A stretch of DNA of 45,642 nt from Methanomicrobiales archaeon HGW-Methanomicrobiales-2 (GTDB taxonomy: Archaea; Halobacteriota; Methanomicrobia; Methanomicrobiales; Methanoculleaceae), in assembly GCA_002839645.1 (NCBI GenBank), contig PGYL01000016.1:49686-95327 (forward strand), written 5' to 3'. Positions 24,418 to 33,106 of this stretch are shown one piece after another (position 1 is the first letter of the stretch; every line of letters starts with the position of its first letter). Under the pieces are notes generated by a model. That model was given only the letters and a program-made list of their open reading frames with translations. It had not been told where the DNA came from and did not search any database. A program made the position numbers and the translations under genes.

Positions 24418-24744
24418 ATGGCACGAAACATTGGGTTGGACGTCCCCACTCCGGAAACGGAATGTGAGGACGCAAATTGTCCGTTTCACGGCACTTTACC
24501 GGTACGCGGCCAGGTGATTACCGGCAAAGTCGTGAGCGACCGTATGAACGGTACCGTCGTCGTGGAGCGTGAGTTCCTCCACTACGTCAAGAAATACAAG
24601 CGGTACGAGAAACGCAGATCCCGGTACCATGCCCACAGCACGCCCTGCATCAATGCGGGTGTTGGCGATGTGGTCCGGATCGCAGAGTGCAGGCCGCTCT
24701 CAAAGACAAAGAACTTCGTGGTGGTTGAGGTGATGAAGGAATGA
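24418..24744 (+). CDS. rps17: 30S ribosomal protein S17 (uS17)
   Basis: A 108-residue archaeal uS17, an OB-fold protein of the small-subunit body. It has the archaeal N-terminal extension with cysteines ([19 protein letters not shown]), then [37 protein letters not shown] and [29 protein letters not shown] ribosome-binding site precedes it. Overlaps rpl14 by 4 nt. Confidence 0.97.
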   Translation: MARNIGLDVPTPETECEDANCPFHGTLPVRGQVITGKVVSDRMNGTVVVEREFLHYVKKYKRYEKRRSRYHAHSTPCINAGVGDVVRIAECRPLSKTKNFVVVEVMKE

Positions 24745-25139
24745 AGGCGATGCAGGCGAAGATTCCGCGGGCCCTCGCCACCGGTTCCCAGATGGTCTGT
24801 TCCGACAACACCGGCGCACGGCTTGTGGAGATCATCTCGGTCGACCGTTACCACGGTGTCAGGCGTCGGCAGCCCTGTATGGGCCTCGGCGACGTCGCGA
24901 CCGTGAGCGTCAAGAAGGGCACCCCCGATATGCGGAGGAAGCTCGAGAAAGCGGTGGTCATCCGGCAGAAGAAGGAGATCCGCCGCCCGAACGGGATGCG
25001 TCTCTCGTTCGAGGACAATGCCATGGTGCTCATCAACGAGCGCGGCGAGCCGAAGGGAACGGAGGTCAAAGGTGCCGTCCCCCGCGAGATCGCGGAGCGG
25101 TTCCCGAAGATCGCCTCCATGGCGACGATAATTGTCTAA
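24741..25139 (+). CDS. rpl14: 50S ribosomal protein L14 (uL14)
   Basis: A 132-residue uL14, which sits at the subunit interface. The conserved stretch [19 protein letters not shown], the [20 protein letters not shown] part and [15 protein letters not shown]-like segment (read [17 protein letters not shown]) are present. Start at 24741 overlaps the rps17 stop by 4 nt; the ATG at 24750 is an alternative that matches many homologues' N-terminus. Confidence 0.97.
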   Translation: MKAMQAKIPRALATGSQMVCSDNTGARLVEIISVDRYHGVRRRQPCMGLGDVATVSVKKGTPDMRRKLEKAVVIRQKKEIRRPNGMRLSFEDNAMVLINERGEPKGTEVKGAVPREIAERFPKIASMATIIV

Positions 25140-25152
25140 GGTGTGGTGAAGA

Positions 25153-25518
25153 ATGGTACGCATAGTAAGTAAACAACCCAGAAAACAGCGTAAGGCGCGT
25201 TACAACGCACCGAACCACACCCGGGGCCGATACCTCTCCGCATCGCTTGCCCCCGAACTCCGTGGAAAGCACAACGCCCGGAGAACCCGTGTGGTCAAGG
25301 GCGACACCGTCAAGGTGCTCCGTGGAGATTTCGCCGGTAACGAAGGCGTCGTCGATGCGGTGGATATGAGGATGTGCCGGCTGGTCGTGCACGGCGTGAT
25401 GGTGACCAAGTCCGATGGAACCGAGGTTCCCCGGCCGGTCGATCCCTCGAACGTGCAGATCACGAAGCTCAACCTGAAAGACAAATTACGCGAGGAGCGG
25501 CTCGGAGGCGGAGCTTAA
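25153..25518 (+). CDS. rpl24: 50S ribosomal protein L24 (uL24)
   Basis: A 121-residue archaeal uL24 (eukaryotic L26 type) with a KOW motif (VVKGDTVKVLRGDFAGNEGV, residues about 47-66) and the archaeal basic N-terminus QPRKQRKARYNAPNHTRGRY. It assembles early and sits near the tunnel exit. GGTGTGGTGA precedes the ATG. Its TAA overlaps the rps4e ATG by 1 nt. Confidence 0.97.
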   Translation: MVRIVSKQPRKQRKARYNAPNHTRGRYLSASLAPELRGKHNARRTRVVKGDTVKVLRGDFAGNEGVVDAVDMRMCRLVVHGVMVTKSDGTEVPRPVDPSNVQITKLNLKDKLREERLGGGA

Positions 25519-26252
25519 TGTCAAACTATCTCAAGCGATTGGTAGCGCCAGGGTCCTGGCACATCCCGAAGAAAGTACAAAAATTCGTCATGAAGACCGC
25601 TCCGGGTCCCCACAACGCCGGCGCCCTGCCGGTCGGTGTCTGGCTCCGTGAGCACATCGGTCTTGCACAGAACGCGAGCGAGGTCCGGAAGATCCTGCAC
25701 CAGCGCGATGTCATCGTCAACGGTCGGGCCTGCAGGAACCCCCAGATGGGCCTTGGTGTCTTTGATATCGTCTCGATCCCGAAGCTCGGGAAGCACTTCC
25801 GCATCCAGCTGGACAAGCGGGGCAACCTGGTTGCCGTCGATATCCCGGCGGAGTCTTCAACGACCCGGCTCTGCAAGATCCGGAACAAGACCACGATTCG
25901 GGGCGGCAAGGTACAGCTGAACCTTGCGTTCGGCGCAAACATCCTGGCCGACAACACCTACAAGGCAAGAGACTCCATCGTGGTGACCCTCGGTGCCCCG
26001 AAGTCCGATGAAGGACGGTTCCAGATCATCGACCACTTCCCCTTCGCAGAAGGCAACGTGGCCATGGTCGTCGGTGGAAAACACTCCGGGAAAGTCGGCA
26101 AGATCGTCGAGGTCATCAGGACCCCGAGTTCCGTCCCGAACCGCGTCATTCTCATGGACGAATCGGCCGGCGAGCAGTTCGAGACCATTGACGATTACAT
26201 CTTCATGGTCGGCCGCTCCGCGATTGCCCCCGAACTGGAGGCCTCAGCATGA
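25518..26252 (+). CDS. rps4e: 30S ribosomal protein S4e (eS4)
   Basis: A 244-residue eS4, found only in archaea and eukaryotes. N-terminal SNYLKRLVAPGSWHIPKK, an S4 RNA-binding domain (GALPVGVWLREHIGLAQNAS ... VIVNGR), the central domain, and a C-terminal KOW motif (GNVAMVVGGKHSGKVGKIVE). The ATG at 25518 overlaps the rpl24 stop; a longer in-frame extension upstream is only a shadow of rpl24. Overlaps rpl5 by 4 nt. Confidence 0.97.
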   Translation: MSNYLKRLVAPGSWHIPKKVQKFVMKTAPGPHNAGALPVGVWLREHIGLAQNASEVRKILHQRDVIVNGRACRNPQMGLGVFDIVSIPKLGKHFRIQLDKRGNLVAVDIPAESSTTRLCKIRNKTTIRGGKVQLNLAFGANILADNTYKARDSIVVTLGAPKSDEGRFQIIDHFPFAEGNVAMVVGGKHSGKVGKIVEVIRTPSSVPNRVILMDESAGEQFETIDDYIFMVGRSAIAPELEASA

Positions 26253-26752
26253 GTGCGATGAGAGATATCTACATAGACAAGGTCGTCGTGCATATGGGCG
26301 TCGGAGAGAGCGGTGAGCGGCTGGTCAAGGCTGAGGATCTCGTAAAGAAGATCACCGGCCAGAAGCCCGTCCGCACCATCGCAAAGCGGACCCAGCCGGC
26401 GTTCGGTATCAGGAAGGGCGCTCCCATCGGGTGCAAGGTCACCCTGCGCCGGGGGAACGCCGAGAAGTTCGTCGCGACTGCGCTTAACATCATCGAGCGG
26501 CAACTGGCCGTCACGCAGTTCGACCGGACCGGCAACGTCTCCTTCGGCATCGAAGAGCACACCGACTTCCCGGGCATGTCGTATGATCCGACGATCGGCA
26601 TCTACGGCATGGACGTCAACGTGGTGCTCGAGTACAAAGGCGCGCGGATCGCACGCAGAGTCGCCGAGCGCAGAAAACTGCCGTCGGACCAGAAAGTGAG
26701 TACAGAGGAAGCCATCGCGTTCATGCGCGAGCACTACCAGGTGGAGGTGTAA
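26249..26752 (+). CDS. rpl5: 50S ribosomal protein L5 (uL5)
   Basis: A 167-residue uL5 of the central protuberance, binding 5S rRNA and contacting P-site tRNA. DKVVVHMGVGESGERLVKAE, RTIAKRTQPAFGIRKGAPIG and HTDFPGMSYDPTIGIYGMDV are the conserved segments. It overlaps rps4e by 4 nt; rps14 begins 3 nt after its stop. Confidence 0.97.
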   Translation: MSAMRDIYIDKVVVHMGVGESGERLVKAEDLVKKITGQKPVRTIAKRTQPAFGIRKGAPIGCKVTLRRGNAEKFVATALNIIERQLAVTQFDRTGNVSFGIEEHTDFPGMSYDPTIGIYGMDVNVVLEYKGARIARRVAERRKLPSDQKVSTEEAIAFMREHYQVEV

Positions 26753-26755
26753 GGA

Positions 26756-26935
26756 ATGGCGGAAGAGTCAGGAGCACCTTCAGTGGGCGCTAAAGCAAAG
26801 AAGTTCGGCCGTGGGGCCAACGAGTGCCGCATCTGCGGCCGGAAGCAGGGCCTTGTACGCAAGTACGGCATCTACTTCTGCCGTCAGTGCTTCCGTGAGT
26901 GGGCCCGGAAAATGGGCTTCAAGAAGATGAACTAG
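26756..26935 (+). CDS. rps14: 30S ribosomal protein S14, zinc-binding (uS14)
   Basis: A 59-residue uS14, found by reading the gap between rpl5 and rps8. Four cysteines in two C-x2-C pairs (C24, C27, C42, C45; CRIC and CRQC) form the zinc site, followed by the conserved [15 protein letters not shown]-terminus. The ATG at 26756 follows an AAGGA ribosome-binding site and the TAG is at 26933-26935. The position between uL5 and uS8 is standard. Slightly longer N-terminal tail than the shortest archaeal forms. Confidence 0.96.
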   Translation: MAEESGAPSVGAKAKKFGRGANECRICGRKQGLVRKYGIYFCRQCFREWARKMGFKKMN

Positions 26936-26947
26936 GGGTTAGAGAAT

Positions 26948-27340
26948 ATGGCACGACTCAATCCAATCGCTGACGCGATGAGCACGATCAAGAATGCCGG
27001 CGACGCTGGGAAGAACGAGGTTATTGTTGAACCCGCCAGCAAGTTGTTAGGCGCCATGCTCCGCGTTATGCAGGAAAATGGCTATATCGGCGGCTTCGAG
27101 TTCATCGACGACGGCCGCGGCGGCCAGTTCCGGATCCAGCTTTCCGGAACGATCAATAAGTGTGGCGCTATCTCCCCCCGGTTCCCGGTGGGGATGGCTG
27201 ATATGGAATCCTGGGAGTCACAGTACCTCCCCGCAAAGAACTTCGGCATCCTGATCATCTCCACCTCGAAGGGAGTCATCTCCCATGCAGAGGCCCGGAG
27301 CGCGGGTGTCGGCGGGCAGCTGCTGGGATACGTCTACTAA
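26948..27340 (+). CDS. rps8: 30S ribosomal protein S8 (uS8)
   Basis: A 130-residue archaeal uS8, which binds the central domain of 16S r[22 protein letters not shown] at the N-terminus and [20 protein letters not shown] near the C-terminus are diagnostic. It starts 12 nt after rps14 with GGGGTTAGAG upstream, a weak ribosome-binding site, and ends 13 nt before rpl6. Confidence 0.97.
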   Translation: MARLNPIADAMSTIKNAGDAGKNEVIVEPASKLLGAMLRVMQENGYIGGFEFIDDGRGGQFRIQLSGTINKCGAISPRFPVGMADMESWESQYLPAKNFGILIISTSKGVISHAEARSAGVGGQLLGYVY

Positions 27341-27353
27341 AGGAGGGAGAGAT

Positions 27354-27878
27354 ATGGCAATAACACGACAGGTCGAGATCCCTCCCGGTGTGGACGTCAC
27401 GCTCGAAGGCAGCATGCTCAAGGTCTCCGGACCGAAGGGCACGCTGGCCCGTGACATGCGCTTCCCCCAGATCGATATCAAGGTTGAAGGCGGCGAAGTC
27501 GTCGTCTCCACGGCGTCCAGTAAAAAGCGGTTCCTCGCCATGAGCGGCACGCTTGAGGCCCATGTGAAGAACATGGTCCGGGGCGTCGCCGAAGGCTACG
27601 AGTATCGCATGAAGGTGGTCTACAGCCACTTCCCGATCCAGTTAAAACAGCAGGGCGAGCGCCTCGAGATCAACAACTTCCTCGGCGAGAAACAGCCGCG
27701 GATGGCAAACATCATCGAAGGCGTCACCATCAAGATCGGAAGCGACGAGGTGACTCTCACCGGTATCGATAAGGAGAAGGTGGGCAACACAGCCGCAAAC
27801 ATCGAGCACGCGACCAGGATCACGAAGCGTGACCCCCGGGTGTTCCAGGACGGCATCTACATCACCGAGAGGGCGTGA
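27354..27878 (+). CDS. rpl6: 50S ribosomal protein L6 (uL6)
   Basis: A 174-residue archaeal uL6 with its two related domains, near the factor-binding site. QVEIPPGVDVTLEGSMLKVS, HVKNMVRGVAEGYEYRMKVV and the C-terminal RDPRVFQDGIYITE are conserved. The ATG at 27354 is preceded by a perfect AGGAGGGAGAG ribosome-binding site; a longer frame upstream is a shadow of rps8. Confidence 0.97.
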   Translation: MAITRQVEIPPGVDVTLEGSMLKVSGPKGTLARDMRFPQIDIKVEGGEVVVSTASSKKRFLAMSGTLEAHVKNMVRGVAEGYEYRMKVVYSHFPIQLKQQGERLEINNFLGEKQPRMANIIEGVTIKIGSDEVTLTGIDKEKVGNTAANIEHATRITKRDPRVFQDGIYITERA

Positions 27879-27883
27879 AACCA

Positions 27884-28315
27884 ATGGATGAAACAAGAAG
27901 ATTGATCCGCGTCCGCACCCGGCACAACAAGCCCGCCTTCAAGAGGCGGGGGCTTCACCGAAAATCGAGGCTGGCAGATGTCTGGCGGCGTCCGCGTGGT
28001 CTGCACAACAAGCAGAGACGGCAGTTCGCCGCAAAGGGCGCTCTTCCCCGGCCGGGATACGGGAGCCCCGCGGCAATCCGCGGCATGCACCCCAGCGGCT
28101 ATGAGGATGTACGGGTCTTTACCCCGACAGAACTCGTGGGACTGAACCCCGAGACGCAGGCCGTCCGGATCGGTGGATCCGTAGGCAACAGAAAGCGTGG
28201 AATGATTCAGACGCGGGCCCTGGAACTGGGGCTCAAGGTGCTGAACGCAAAGGACCTCACTCGTGCGGCTGAAATTCCTGCCGAGAGCGAAGAAGAGGTG
28301 AACGAAGATGAGTGA
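27884..28315 (+). CDS. rpl32e: 50S ribosomal protein L32e (eL32)
   Basis: A 143-residue eL32, an archaeal/eukaryotic protein. HNKPAFKRRGLHRKSRLADV, WRRPRGLHNKQRRQ and GYGSPAAIRGMHPSGYEDV are diagnostic. ATG 27884 is preferred over an in-frame GTG nine bases earlier that overlaps the rpl6 stop. The C-terminus is acidic. Overlaps rpl19e by 8 nt. Confidence 0.96.
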   Translation: MDETRRLIRVRTRHNKPAFKRRGLHRKSRLADVWRRPRGLHNKQRRQFAAKGALPRPGYGSPAAIRGMHPSGYEDVRVFTPTELVGLNPETQAVRIGGSVGNRKRGMIQTRALELGLKVLNAKDLTRAAEIPAESEEEVNEDE

Positions 28316-28760
28316 TCTCGCCAGCCAGAAGAGAATAGCAGCCTCTGTTCTCAAGTGCGGTGTCAACCGTGTCTGGTTCGATCCCGAGCGCCAGTCTGAT
28401 ATCGAGGCGGCTATCTCCAGAAACGATCTGCGCGAGCTGATCGGTGAAGGCGTGATCAAGGCTCACGTCGTGAAGGGGAACAGCCGCGGCAGGGCCCGGG
28501 CACGGATGGCAAAGCGTTCCTACGGCCACCGGAAAGGACCGGGGCGGAGGAGAGGCGCGGCTGGAGCGCGTGGCCCCAGCAAGCGGGCTTGGATAAGGAA
28601 GATTCGCGCGCAGCGTCGCACTCTGCGTGTGATGCGTGCAGACGGCACAATCGAGCGGAGTCTCTACCGCGTGATGTACCGGCGGGCTTCCGGAGGCCAG
28701 TTCCGGAGCGTGGCGCACCTTGCGGCTCACGTTGAGACTATGGCAGGGAGGATGAAATAA
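28308..28760 (+). CDS. rpl19e: 50S ribosomal protein L19e (eL19)
   Basis: A 150-residue eL19 with the N-terminal helical domain (SQKRIAASVLKCGVNRVWFD) and the long basic helix (SRGRARARMAKRSYGHRKG). It is an archaeal/eukaryotic protein that forms an inter-subunit bridge. It overlaps rpl32e, and shares one base with the rpl18 start. Confidence 0.97.
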   Translation: MSDLASQKRIAASVLKCGVNRVWFDPERQSDIEAAISRNDLRELIGEGVIKAHVVKGNSRGRARARMAKRSYGHRKGPGRRRGAAGARGPSKRAWIRKIRAQRRTLRVMRADGTIERSLYRVMYRRASGGQFRSVAHLAAHVETMAGRMK

Positions 28761-29287
28761 TGGCAACCGGCCCAAGATACTTTGTGCCCTTCCGAAGGCG
28801 GCACGAGGGCAAGACTGATTACTACAAGCGGATGTCGCTCCTGTCATCAGGAATACCGAGAATGGTCGTCAGAAGGACGAACCGGCAGATCATCGTACAA
28901 CTGGTCGTCCCCGAGATTGAGGGAGACCGCACCCTGGTAGCTGCATACTCGGCTGAACTTGCCGATTACGGCTACGAGGGATCGACCTCCAGCACCCCGG
29001 CCGCCTACCTGACCGGAATGCTGTTCGCGGTCAAGGCGTTGAATGCAGGATACGAGGAGAGTATCCTTGATATCGGACTCGCCCGGGCAAAGCCCGGAGC
29101 GCGCGTATTTGCCGCTCTCAAGGGAGCGGTGGATGGCGGTCTCGATGTCCCCTATGGCGAGTCGATCCTCCCCGATGAGGAGCGGCTCAAGGGTGCCCAC
29201 ATCGCCAGGTATGCTCCCGAGCGGGCAGGTAACCTGGTAGAGAATGTAGAGGCTGTGGCTCTGGCCATCAAGAAGGAGCTGGTCTGA
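28760..29287 (+). CDS. rpl18: 50S ribosomal protein L18 (uL18)
   Basis: A 175-residue archaeal uL18, the 5S rRNA-binding protein. [40 protein letters not shown] and [20 protein letters not shown] are conserved. Start ATG overlaps the rpl19e stop by one base; rps5 follows after 1 nt. Confidence 0.97.
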   Translation: MATGPRYFVPFRRRHEGKTDYYKRMSLLSSGIPRMVVRRTNRQIIVQLVVPEIEGDRTLVAAYSAELADYGYEGSTSSTPAAYLTGMLFAVKALNAGYEESILDIGLARAKPGARVFAALKGAVDGGLDVPYGESILPDEERLKGAHIARYAPERAGNLVENVEAVALAIKKELV

Positions 29288-29288
29288 C

Positions 29289-29906
29289 ATGGCATACGTA
29301 CAGGAAGAATGGATTCCGCTCACCGGTCTCGGGCGCATGGTCGCCGCAGGCGAGATCACCAGTATCGATGAGGTGCTCGCGAGCGGCAGGCCGATCAAGG
29401 AGCCTCAGATCGTCGACTTCCTCCTGCCCGATCTGGAGGACGAGGTGCTGGACATCAACATGGTCCAGCGAATGACCGACTCGGGTCGCCGTGTGAAGTT
29501 CCGCACCGTCGTGGTGGTTGGCAACCGGAACGGCTACGTCGGGTTCGGCCAGGGAAAGGATGTCCAGGTTGGCAATGCGATCCAGAAGGCAATCGTAAAC
29601 GCAAAGCTGAATCTGATCAAGGTCTCCCGGGGATGCGGGAGCTGGGAGTGCGGTTGCGATACCGGGCACTCAATCCCGATCGAAGTGACCGGGAAGGCGG
29701 GCAGCGTCCGTGTGACGCTCAAGCCCGCCCCGCAGGGGATCGGTCTTGTGACCGGAGAGACCCCTAAGAAGGTCCTGACGCTTGCAGGCATCAGGGATGT
29801 CTGGGCTTTCAACCGGGGACAGACCCGGACGACCATCAACTATGCCAAGGCGACCTTCGAGGCGCTCAAGCAGACGAATATCGTCAGAATCGGAGGGACT
29901 GAGTGA
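29289..29906 (+). CDS. rps5: 30S ribosomal protein S5 (uS5)
   Basis: A 205-residue archaeal uS5, lining the mRNA entry and important for accuracy. It contains an N-terminal archaeal extension, the double-stranded-RNA-like domain ([20 protein letters not shown]) and the C-terminal domain ([20 protein letters not shown]). Cysteines in [16 protein letters not shown] are usual for archaea. The stop overlaps the rpl30 start. Confidence 0.97.
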   Translation: MAYVQEEWIPLTGLGRMVAAGEITSIDEVLASGRPIKEPQIVDFLLPDLEDEVLDINMVQRMTDSGRRVKFRTVVVVGNRNGYVGFGQGKDVQVGNAIQKAIVNAKLNLIKVSRGCGSWECGCDTGHSIPIEVTGKAGSVRVTLKPAPQGIGLVTGETPKKVLTLAGIRDVWAFNRGQTRTTINYAKATFEALKQTNIVRIGGTE

Positions 29907-30367
29907 TGTACGCGGTAGTACAGGTGCGCGGCGTGGTCAATACCAACCGCGAGATCAAAGACACCCTCAAGATGCTTCGTCTGCACCATGTCAACCACTG
30001 CGTCCTCGTGCCCGATACGCCTGCGTATCTCGGCATGATTCGCAAGGTGAAGGACTTCGTGGCGTACGGCGAGGTGGACCGGGAGACCCTGGCCACCCTC
30101 CTGCACACCCGGGGCAGACTGACCGGGAACGACCAGCTGACTGACGACTACGTCCGTGCGCATACCCCGTATGCCGACATCGATGAATTCGCAACAGCGC
30201 TCTGCAGCGGTGAGACAAGTTTCCGCGATCTGGTAGAGATCAAGCCGGTGTTAAGACTGCACCCCCCACGAAAGGGCTATAAAACTATCAAGCGAACCTT
30301 TCAGCAGGGTGGAGCTCTCGGCTACTATGGCCCCCAGATCAACGATCTCCTCTACAAGATGAGGTGA
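29906..30367 (+). CDS. rpl30: 50S ribosomal protein L30 (uL30)
   Basis: A 153-residue archaeal uL30, longer than the bacterial 60-residue form. YAVVQVRGVVNTNREIKDTL and MLRLHHVNHCVLVPDTPAYL at the N-terminus, and FRLHPPRKG-like (read VLRLHPPRKGYKTIKRTFQQ) at the C-terminus. ATG 29906 shares a base with the rps5 TGA. rpl15 starts 5 nt after its stop. Confidence 0.97.
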   Translation: MYAVVQVRGVVNTNREIKDTLKMLRLHHVNHCVLVPDTPAYLGMIRKVKDFVAYGEVDRETLATLLHTRGRLTGNDQLTDDYVRAHTPYADIDEFATALCSGETSFRDLVEIKPVLRLHPPRKGYKTIKRTFQQGGALGYYGPQINDLLYKMR

Positions 30368-30372
30368 GACTG

Positions 30373-30798
30373 ATGCCCGTAAACAAGCGATCGAAATATA
30401 GGGGTTCACGGACCTGTGGTGGCGGCACGCACAAGAACCGGCGTGGCGCTGGTAACAGGGGTGGACGAGGTAGAGCCGGGCAGCGGGACCACCGCTTCTC
30501 GCACTTCTACCTGAAGGGTGAGATATCCAACGGCAAGCACGGTTTTGTCAGCAAGACTTCCGTGTCGGTATCCGCTCTTGACATCGGGGAGATCGACCAG
30601 ATGGCCGAGACACTGCTCCGTGAGGGGCTTGCAAGCCAGGAAGGAGACCTCATTGCCCTCGATGCTACCGAAATCGGTATCGAGAAGGTACTGGGTGGCG
30701 GAAGAGTCACCCACAAGATGAGCATCTCCGCCCGGGAGTTTTCAGAACGGGCCCGGGCAAAGATTGAGGAGATGGGCGGTCAGGCAACGACCGTCTGA
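30373..30798 (+). CDS. rpl15: 50S ribosomal protein L15 (uL15)
   Basis: A 141-residue archaeal uL15. KRSKYRGSRTCGGGTHKNRR with the glycine/arginine-rich N-terminal tail and VTHKMSISAREFSERARAKI at the C-terminus. ATG 30373 is preferred over an in-frame GTG at 30364 that overlaps the rpl30 stop; GAGGTGAGAC serves as its ribosome-binding site. secY follows after 21 nt. Confidence 0.96.
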   Translation: MPVNKRSKYRGSRTCGGGTHKNRRGAGNRGGRGRAGQRDHRFSHFYLKGEISNGKHGFVSKTSVSVSALDIGEIDQMAETLLREGLASQEGDLIALDATEIGIEKVLGGGRVTHKMSISAREFSERARAKIEEMGGQATTV

Positions 30799-30819
30799 TC
30801 TCCTTTTTTAGGTGAAACC

Positions 30820-32253
30820 ATGGGAGATCTGCTGGATAGATTTGAACCGATCCTTGCAGCGATGCCTGCAGTCCGAAGTCCGGAGGGGCACGTCCATTTT
30901 AAGAATAAACTTATGTGGACGCTTGCGATTCTGCTCCTCTACTTCACATTGACCAACATCGATATCTTCGGGCTCTCTCCGGAGTCACAGGATATTTTCG
31001 GAATATATCGTGCCCTGCTTGCCGGTGCAAGCGGTTCGCTTCTGCATCTTGGTATCGGGCCGATTGTCACCGCATCCATCGTGCTGCAGCTGCTCAAGGG
31101 CGCCGGAATCCTGCAGATCGATACCAGCGATGCACGCGGCCAGGTCATGTATATGGGCCTGCAGAAGCTGCTCATCTTCGTGATGATCGTCGTCGAAGCG
31201 CTCCCCATGGTCGCGAGCGGGCTGATGATGCCCGACCCGTCGGTGGCAACGCAGTTCTTCGGCGGTAATATGTTCACGGTCTCGCTCCTGATCTTCCTCC
31301 AGCTCTGCATCGGCGGACTCCTGGTGGTGCTGATGGACGAGGTCGTCACCAAATGGGGTGTCGGTTCGGGTGTGGGGCTCTTCATCGTTGCGGGAGTCTC
31401 GCAGGGCCTCGTGAACGGCTTCCTGAACTGGCAGACGGGGACTGATCCCTTCCCGATCGGGTTCTTCCCGCGGCTGTTCGCCATAGGTACGTCGGGGGCA
31501 AACTTCCTCGAGTATTTCGGCACGGACATGCTCGCCCTCGTTACGACGGTCGTGATCTTCATGGTCATCGTCTACGTGGAGTCGACCCGTATCGAGATCC
31601 CGCTCGCGCATACCGCTGTCCGCGGCGCCCGCGCGCGGTTCCCGGTGAAGCTCATCTACGCGAGTGTCCTGCCGATGATCCTGGTCCGGGTGCTGCAGGC
31701 GAACATCCAGATGATCGGGATGTTCCTCTCCAATGCCGGGATAACCATCTTCGGCGAGTTCCAGGGGCAGACGCCGGTGAACGGCCTCATGTGGTATATC
31801 GCTCCCATCAACCAGCCGCAGGACTGGATGTGGTGGCTCTCCGAACTCGGACACGCCCCCTGGGAGATCCTCCTGCGCATGGGCATCGATATCACCGTTA
31901 TGGTGGTCGGGGGTGCGGTCTTCGCGCTCTTCTGGGTCAAGACCGCAGGCCTCGATTCAAAGGATGTGGCCCGGCAGATCCAGAGAAGCGGGATGCAGAT
32001 CCCCGGTTACCGGCGGAATGCTCAGGTGCTTGAGAAGTACCTCGACCGCTACATACCAAGGATCACCGTCATCGGCGGTGTGTTCATCGGCCTCCTCTCG
32101 GTTGTCGCGAACCTCTTTGGTGTGATCGGTGCAGTCGGCGGAACGGGGCTGCTGCTTGCGGTGAGTATCACCTACCGCCTCTACGAGGAGGTCGCAAGCC
32201 AGCAGATCATGGAGATGTATCCGTTCATGCGGTCGTTCTTTGGGAAGGAGTAA
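30820..32253 (+). CDS. secY: Protein translocase subunit SecY
   Basis: A 477-residue SecY (Sec61 alpha), the ten-helix membrane channel for secreted and membrane proteins. Conserved features include the plug region after helix 1 (ILLLYFTLTNIDIFGLSPES), IGPIVTASIVLQLLKGAGIL in helix 2, the cytoplasmic loop with RIEIPLAHTAVRGARARFPV, and the end RLYEEVASQQIMEMYPFMRS. It closes the spc-type cluster, as usual in archaea. GGTGAAACC precedes the ATG. A hairpin that includes the stop codon follows. Confidence 0.98.
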   Translation: MGDLLDRFEPILAAMPAVRSPEGHVHFKNKLMWTLAILLLYFTLTNIDIFGLSPESQDIFGIYRALLAGASGSLLHLGIGPIVTASIVLQLLKGAGILQIDTSDARGQVMYMGLQKLLIFVMIVVEALPMVASGLMMPDPSVATQFFGGNMFTVSLLIFLQLCIGGLLVVLMDEVVTKWGVGSGVGLFIVAGVSQGLVNGFLNWQTGTDPFPIGFFPRLFAIGTSGANFLEYFGTDMLALVTTVVIFMVIVYVESTRIEIPLAHTAVRGARARFPVKLIYASVLPMILVRVLQANIQMIGMFLSNAGITIFGEFQGQTPVNGLMWYIAPINQPQDWMWWLSELGHAPWEILLRMGIDITVMVVGGAVFALFWVKTAGLDSKDVARQIQRSGMQIPGYRRNAQVLEKYLDRYIPRITVIGGVFIGLLSVVANLFGVIGAVGGTGLLLAVSITYRLYEEVASQQIMEMYPFMRSFFGKE

Positions 32254-32297
32254 GTTCGAAGACCCCGCCCCTGGGCGGGGTCGGAGAAGTTACTCCT
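32247..32297 (+). terminator. Long hairpin at the secY 3' end
   Basis: Inner arms GACCCCGCCC (32261-32270) and GGGCGGGGTC (32273-32282) are perfectly paired; outer arms GGAGTAA, containing the secY stop, and TTACTCC (about 32291-32297) also pair. There is no T run after it. It probably marks or protects the 3' end of the long ribosomal-secY mRNA. Confidence 0.6.
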
Positions 32298-32344
32298 GGA
32301 GAAGCGATGCATCAGCGTTCGCTTCGACCCGGAGTAAGTCCGTA

Positions 32345-32399
32345 GGCCCACTCCCCTCGCGGGAGTGAGCCCATCCTACTCTCTTTTTCCAGAACCGCA
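32345..32399 (+). terminator. Second hairpin with pyrimidine/T tail
   Basis: CACTCCC and GGGAGTG pair around a CTCGC loop, extended by GGC/GCC with one mismatch, followed by CTACTCTCTTTTTCC. It has the form of an intrinsic terminator and closes the operon before adkA. Confidence 0.6.
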
Positions 32400-32482
32400 C
32401 AACATTCATTTTTTGCCCGGGTGGTTGTCATGACCGCCCGGGTCCGGAATGATTCCGAAAAGAATTACTCTTTTAGGCGTGG

Positions 32483-32491
32483 ATTTATTTT
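32483..32491 (+). promoter_or_regulatory. TATA box for adkA and downstream genes
   Basis: ATTTATTTT about 40 nt before the likely TTG start at 32525, separated from secY by the two hairpins above, so adkA, the insertase gene and cmk probably have their own transcript. Confidence 0.5.
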
Positions 32492-32524
32492 GCAGGGAAC
32501 TATATTCTACATGGAGTGATAGAG

Positions 32525-33100
32525 TTGGGGAAGAAAGTCGTCGTAACGGGGGTTCCCGGCGTTGGGAAGACCACCGTCATCAACGGTGCGATGGAGAGAC
32601 TGGCGGCCCAGGGCGTTAGCTACACGGCCGTCAACTTCGGTACGTTCATGTTTGACGTGGCCCAGAAGGAGAACCTGGTCTCGAATCGCGATGAGATGCG
32701 CAAGCTTGGCAAAGATGCACAGAAACGCCTCCAGCAGGCAGCTGCGTCAGGGATCGCCGCCATGAGCGGGGATGCAAATATCATCATCGATACCCACAGC
32801 AGCGTCAAGACCCCGACGGGGTTCCTTGCGGGGTTGCCCGAGTGGGTGCTCCGCGAACTGATGCCCGATATGGTCGTGCTGGTGGAGACCGACCCTGACC
32901 AGATCCTGATGCGCCGGCTCGGGGATGATTCCCGGGTTCGCGACATGGAAGGAGCCCGCGCGATCACCGAGCACCAGGAGTTCAACCGCGCTGTTGCCGC
33001 GGCATATGCAATGTATACCGGCTGCACCATCAAGATCGTCAGGAACGAAAACTTCCTGCTCGAACGAGGCATCGACGACCTTGTGGGTGTGCTGAGGTAA
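32525..33100 (+). CDS. adkA: Archaeal adenylate kinase
   Basis: A 191-residue AMP kinase of the archaeal type: P-loop GVPGVGKT (9-16), the VNFGTFMFDVA segment, IIIDTHSSVKTPTGFLAGLP and RRLGDDSRVRD. It makes 2 ADP from ATP and AMP. TTG at 32525 is chosen because it aligns with the M-x-K-K-V start of homologues and follows GGAGTGA by 5 nt; a GTG at 32516 would add three residues. Co-oriented with the insertase gene and cmk (gap 6 nt), the usual archaeal order after secY. Confidence 0.95.
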   Translation: MGKKVVVTGVPGVGKTTVINGAMERLAAQGVSYTAVNFGTFMFDVAQKENLVSNRDEMRKLGKDAQKRLQQAAASGIAAMSGDANIIIDTHSSVKTPTGFLAGLPEWVLRELMPDMVVLVETDPDQILMRRLGDDSRVRDMEGARAITEHQEFNRAVAAAYAMYTGCTIKIVRNENFLLERGIDDLVGVLR

Positions 33101-33106
33101 CCTGAC

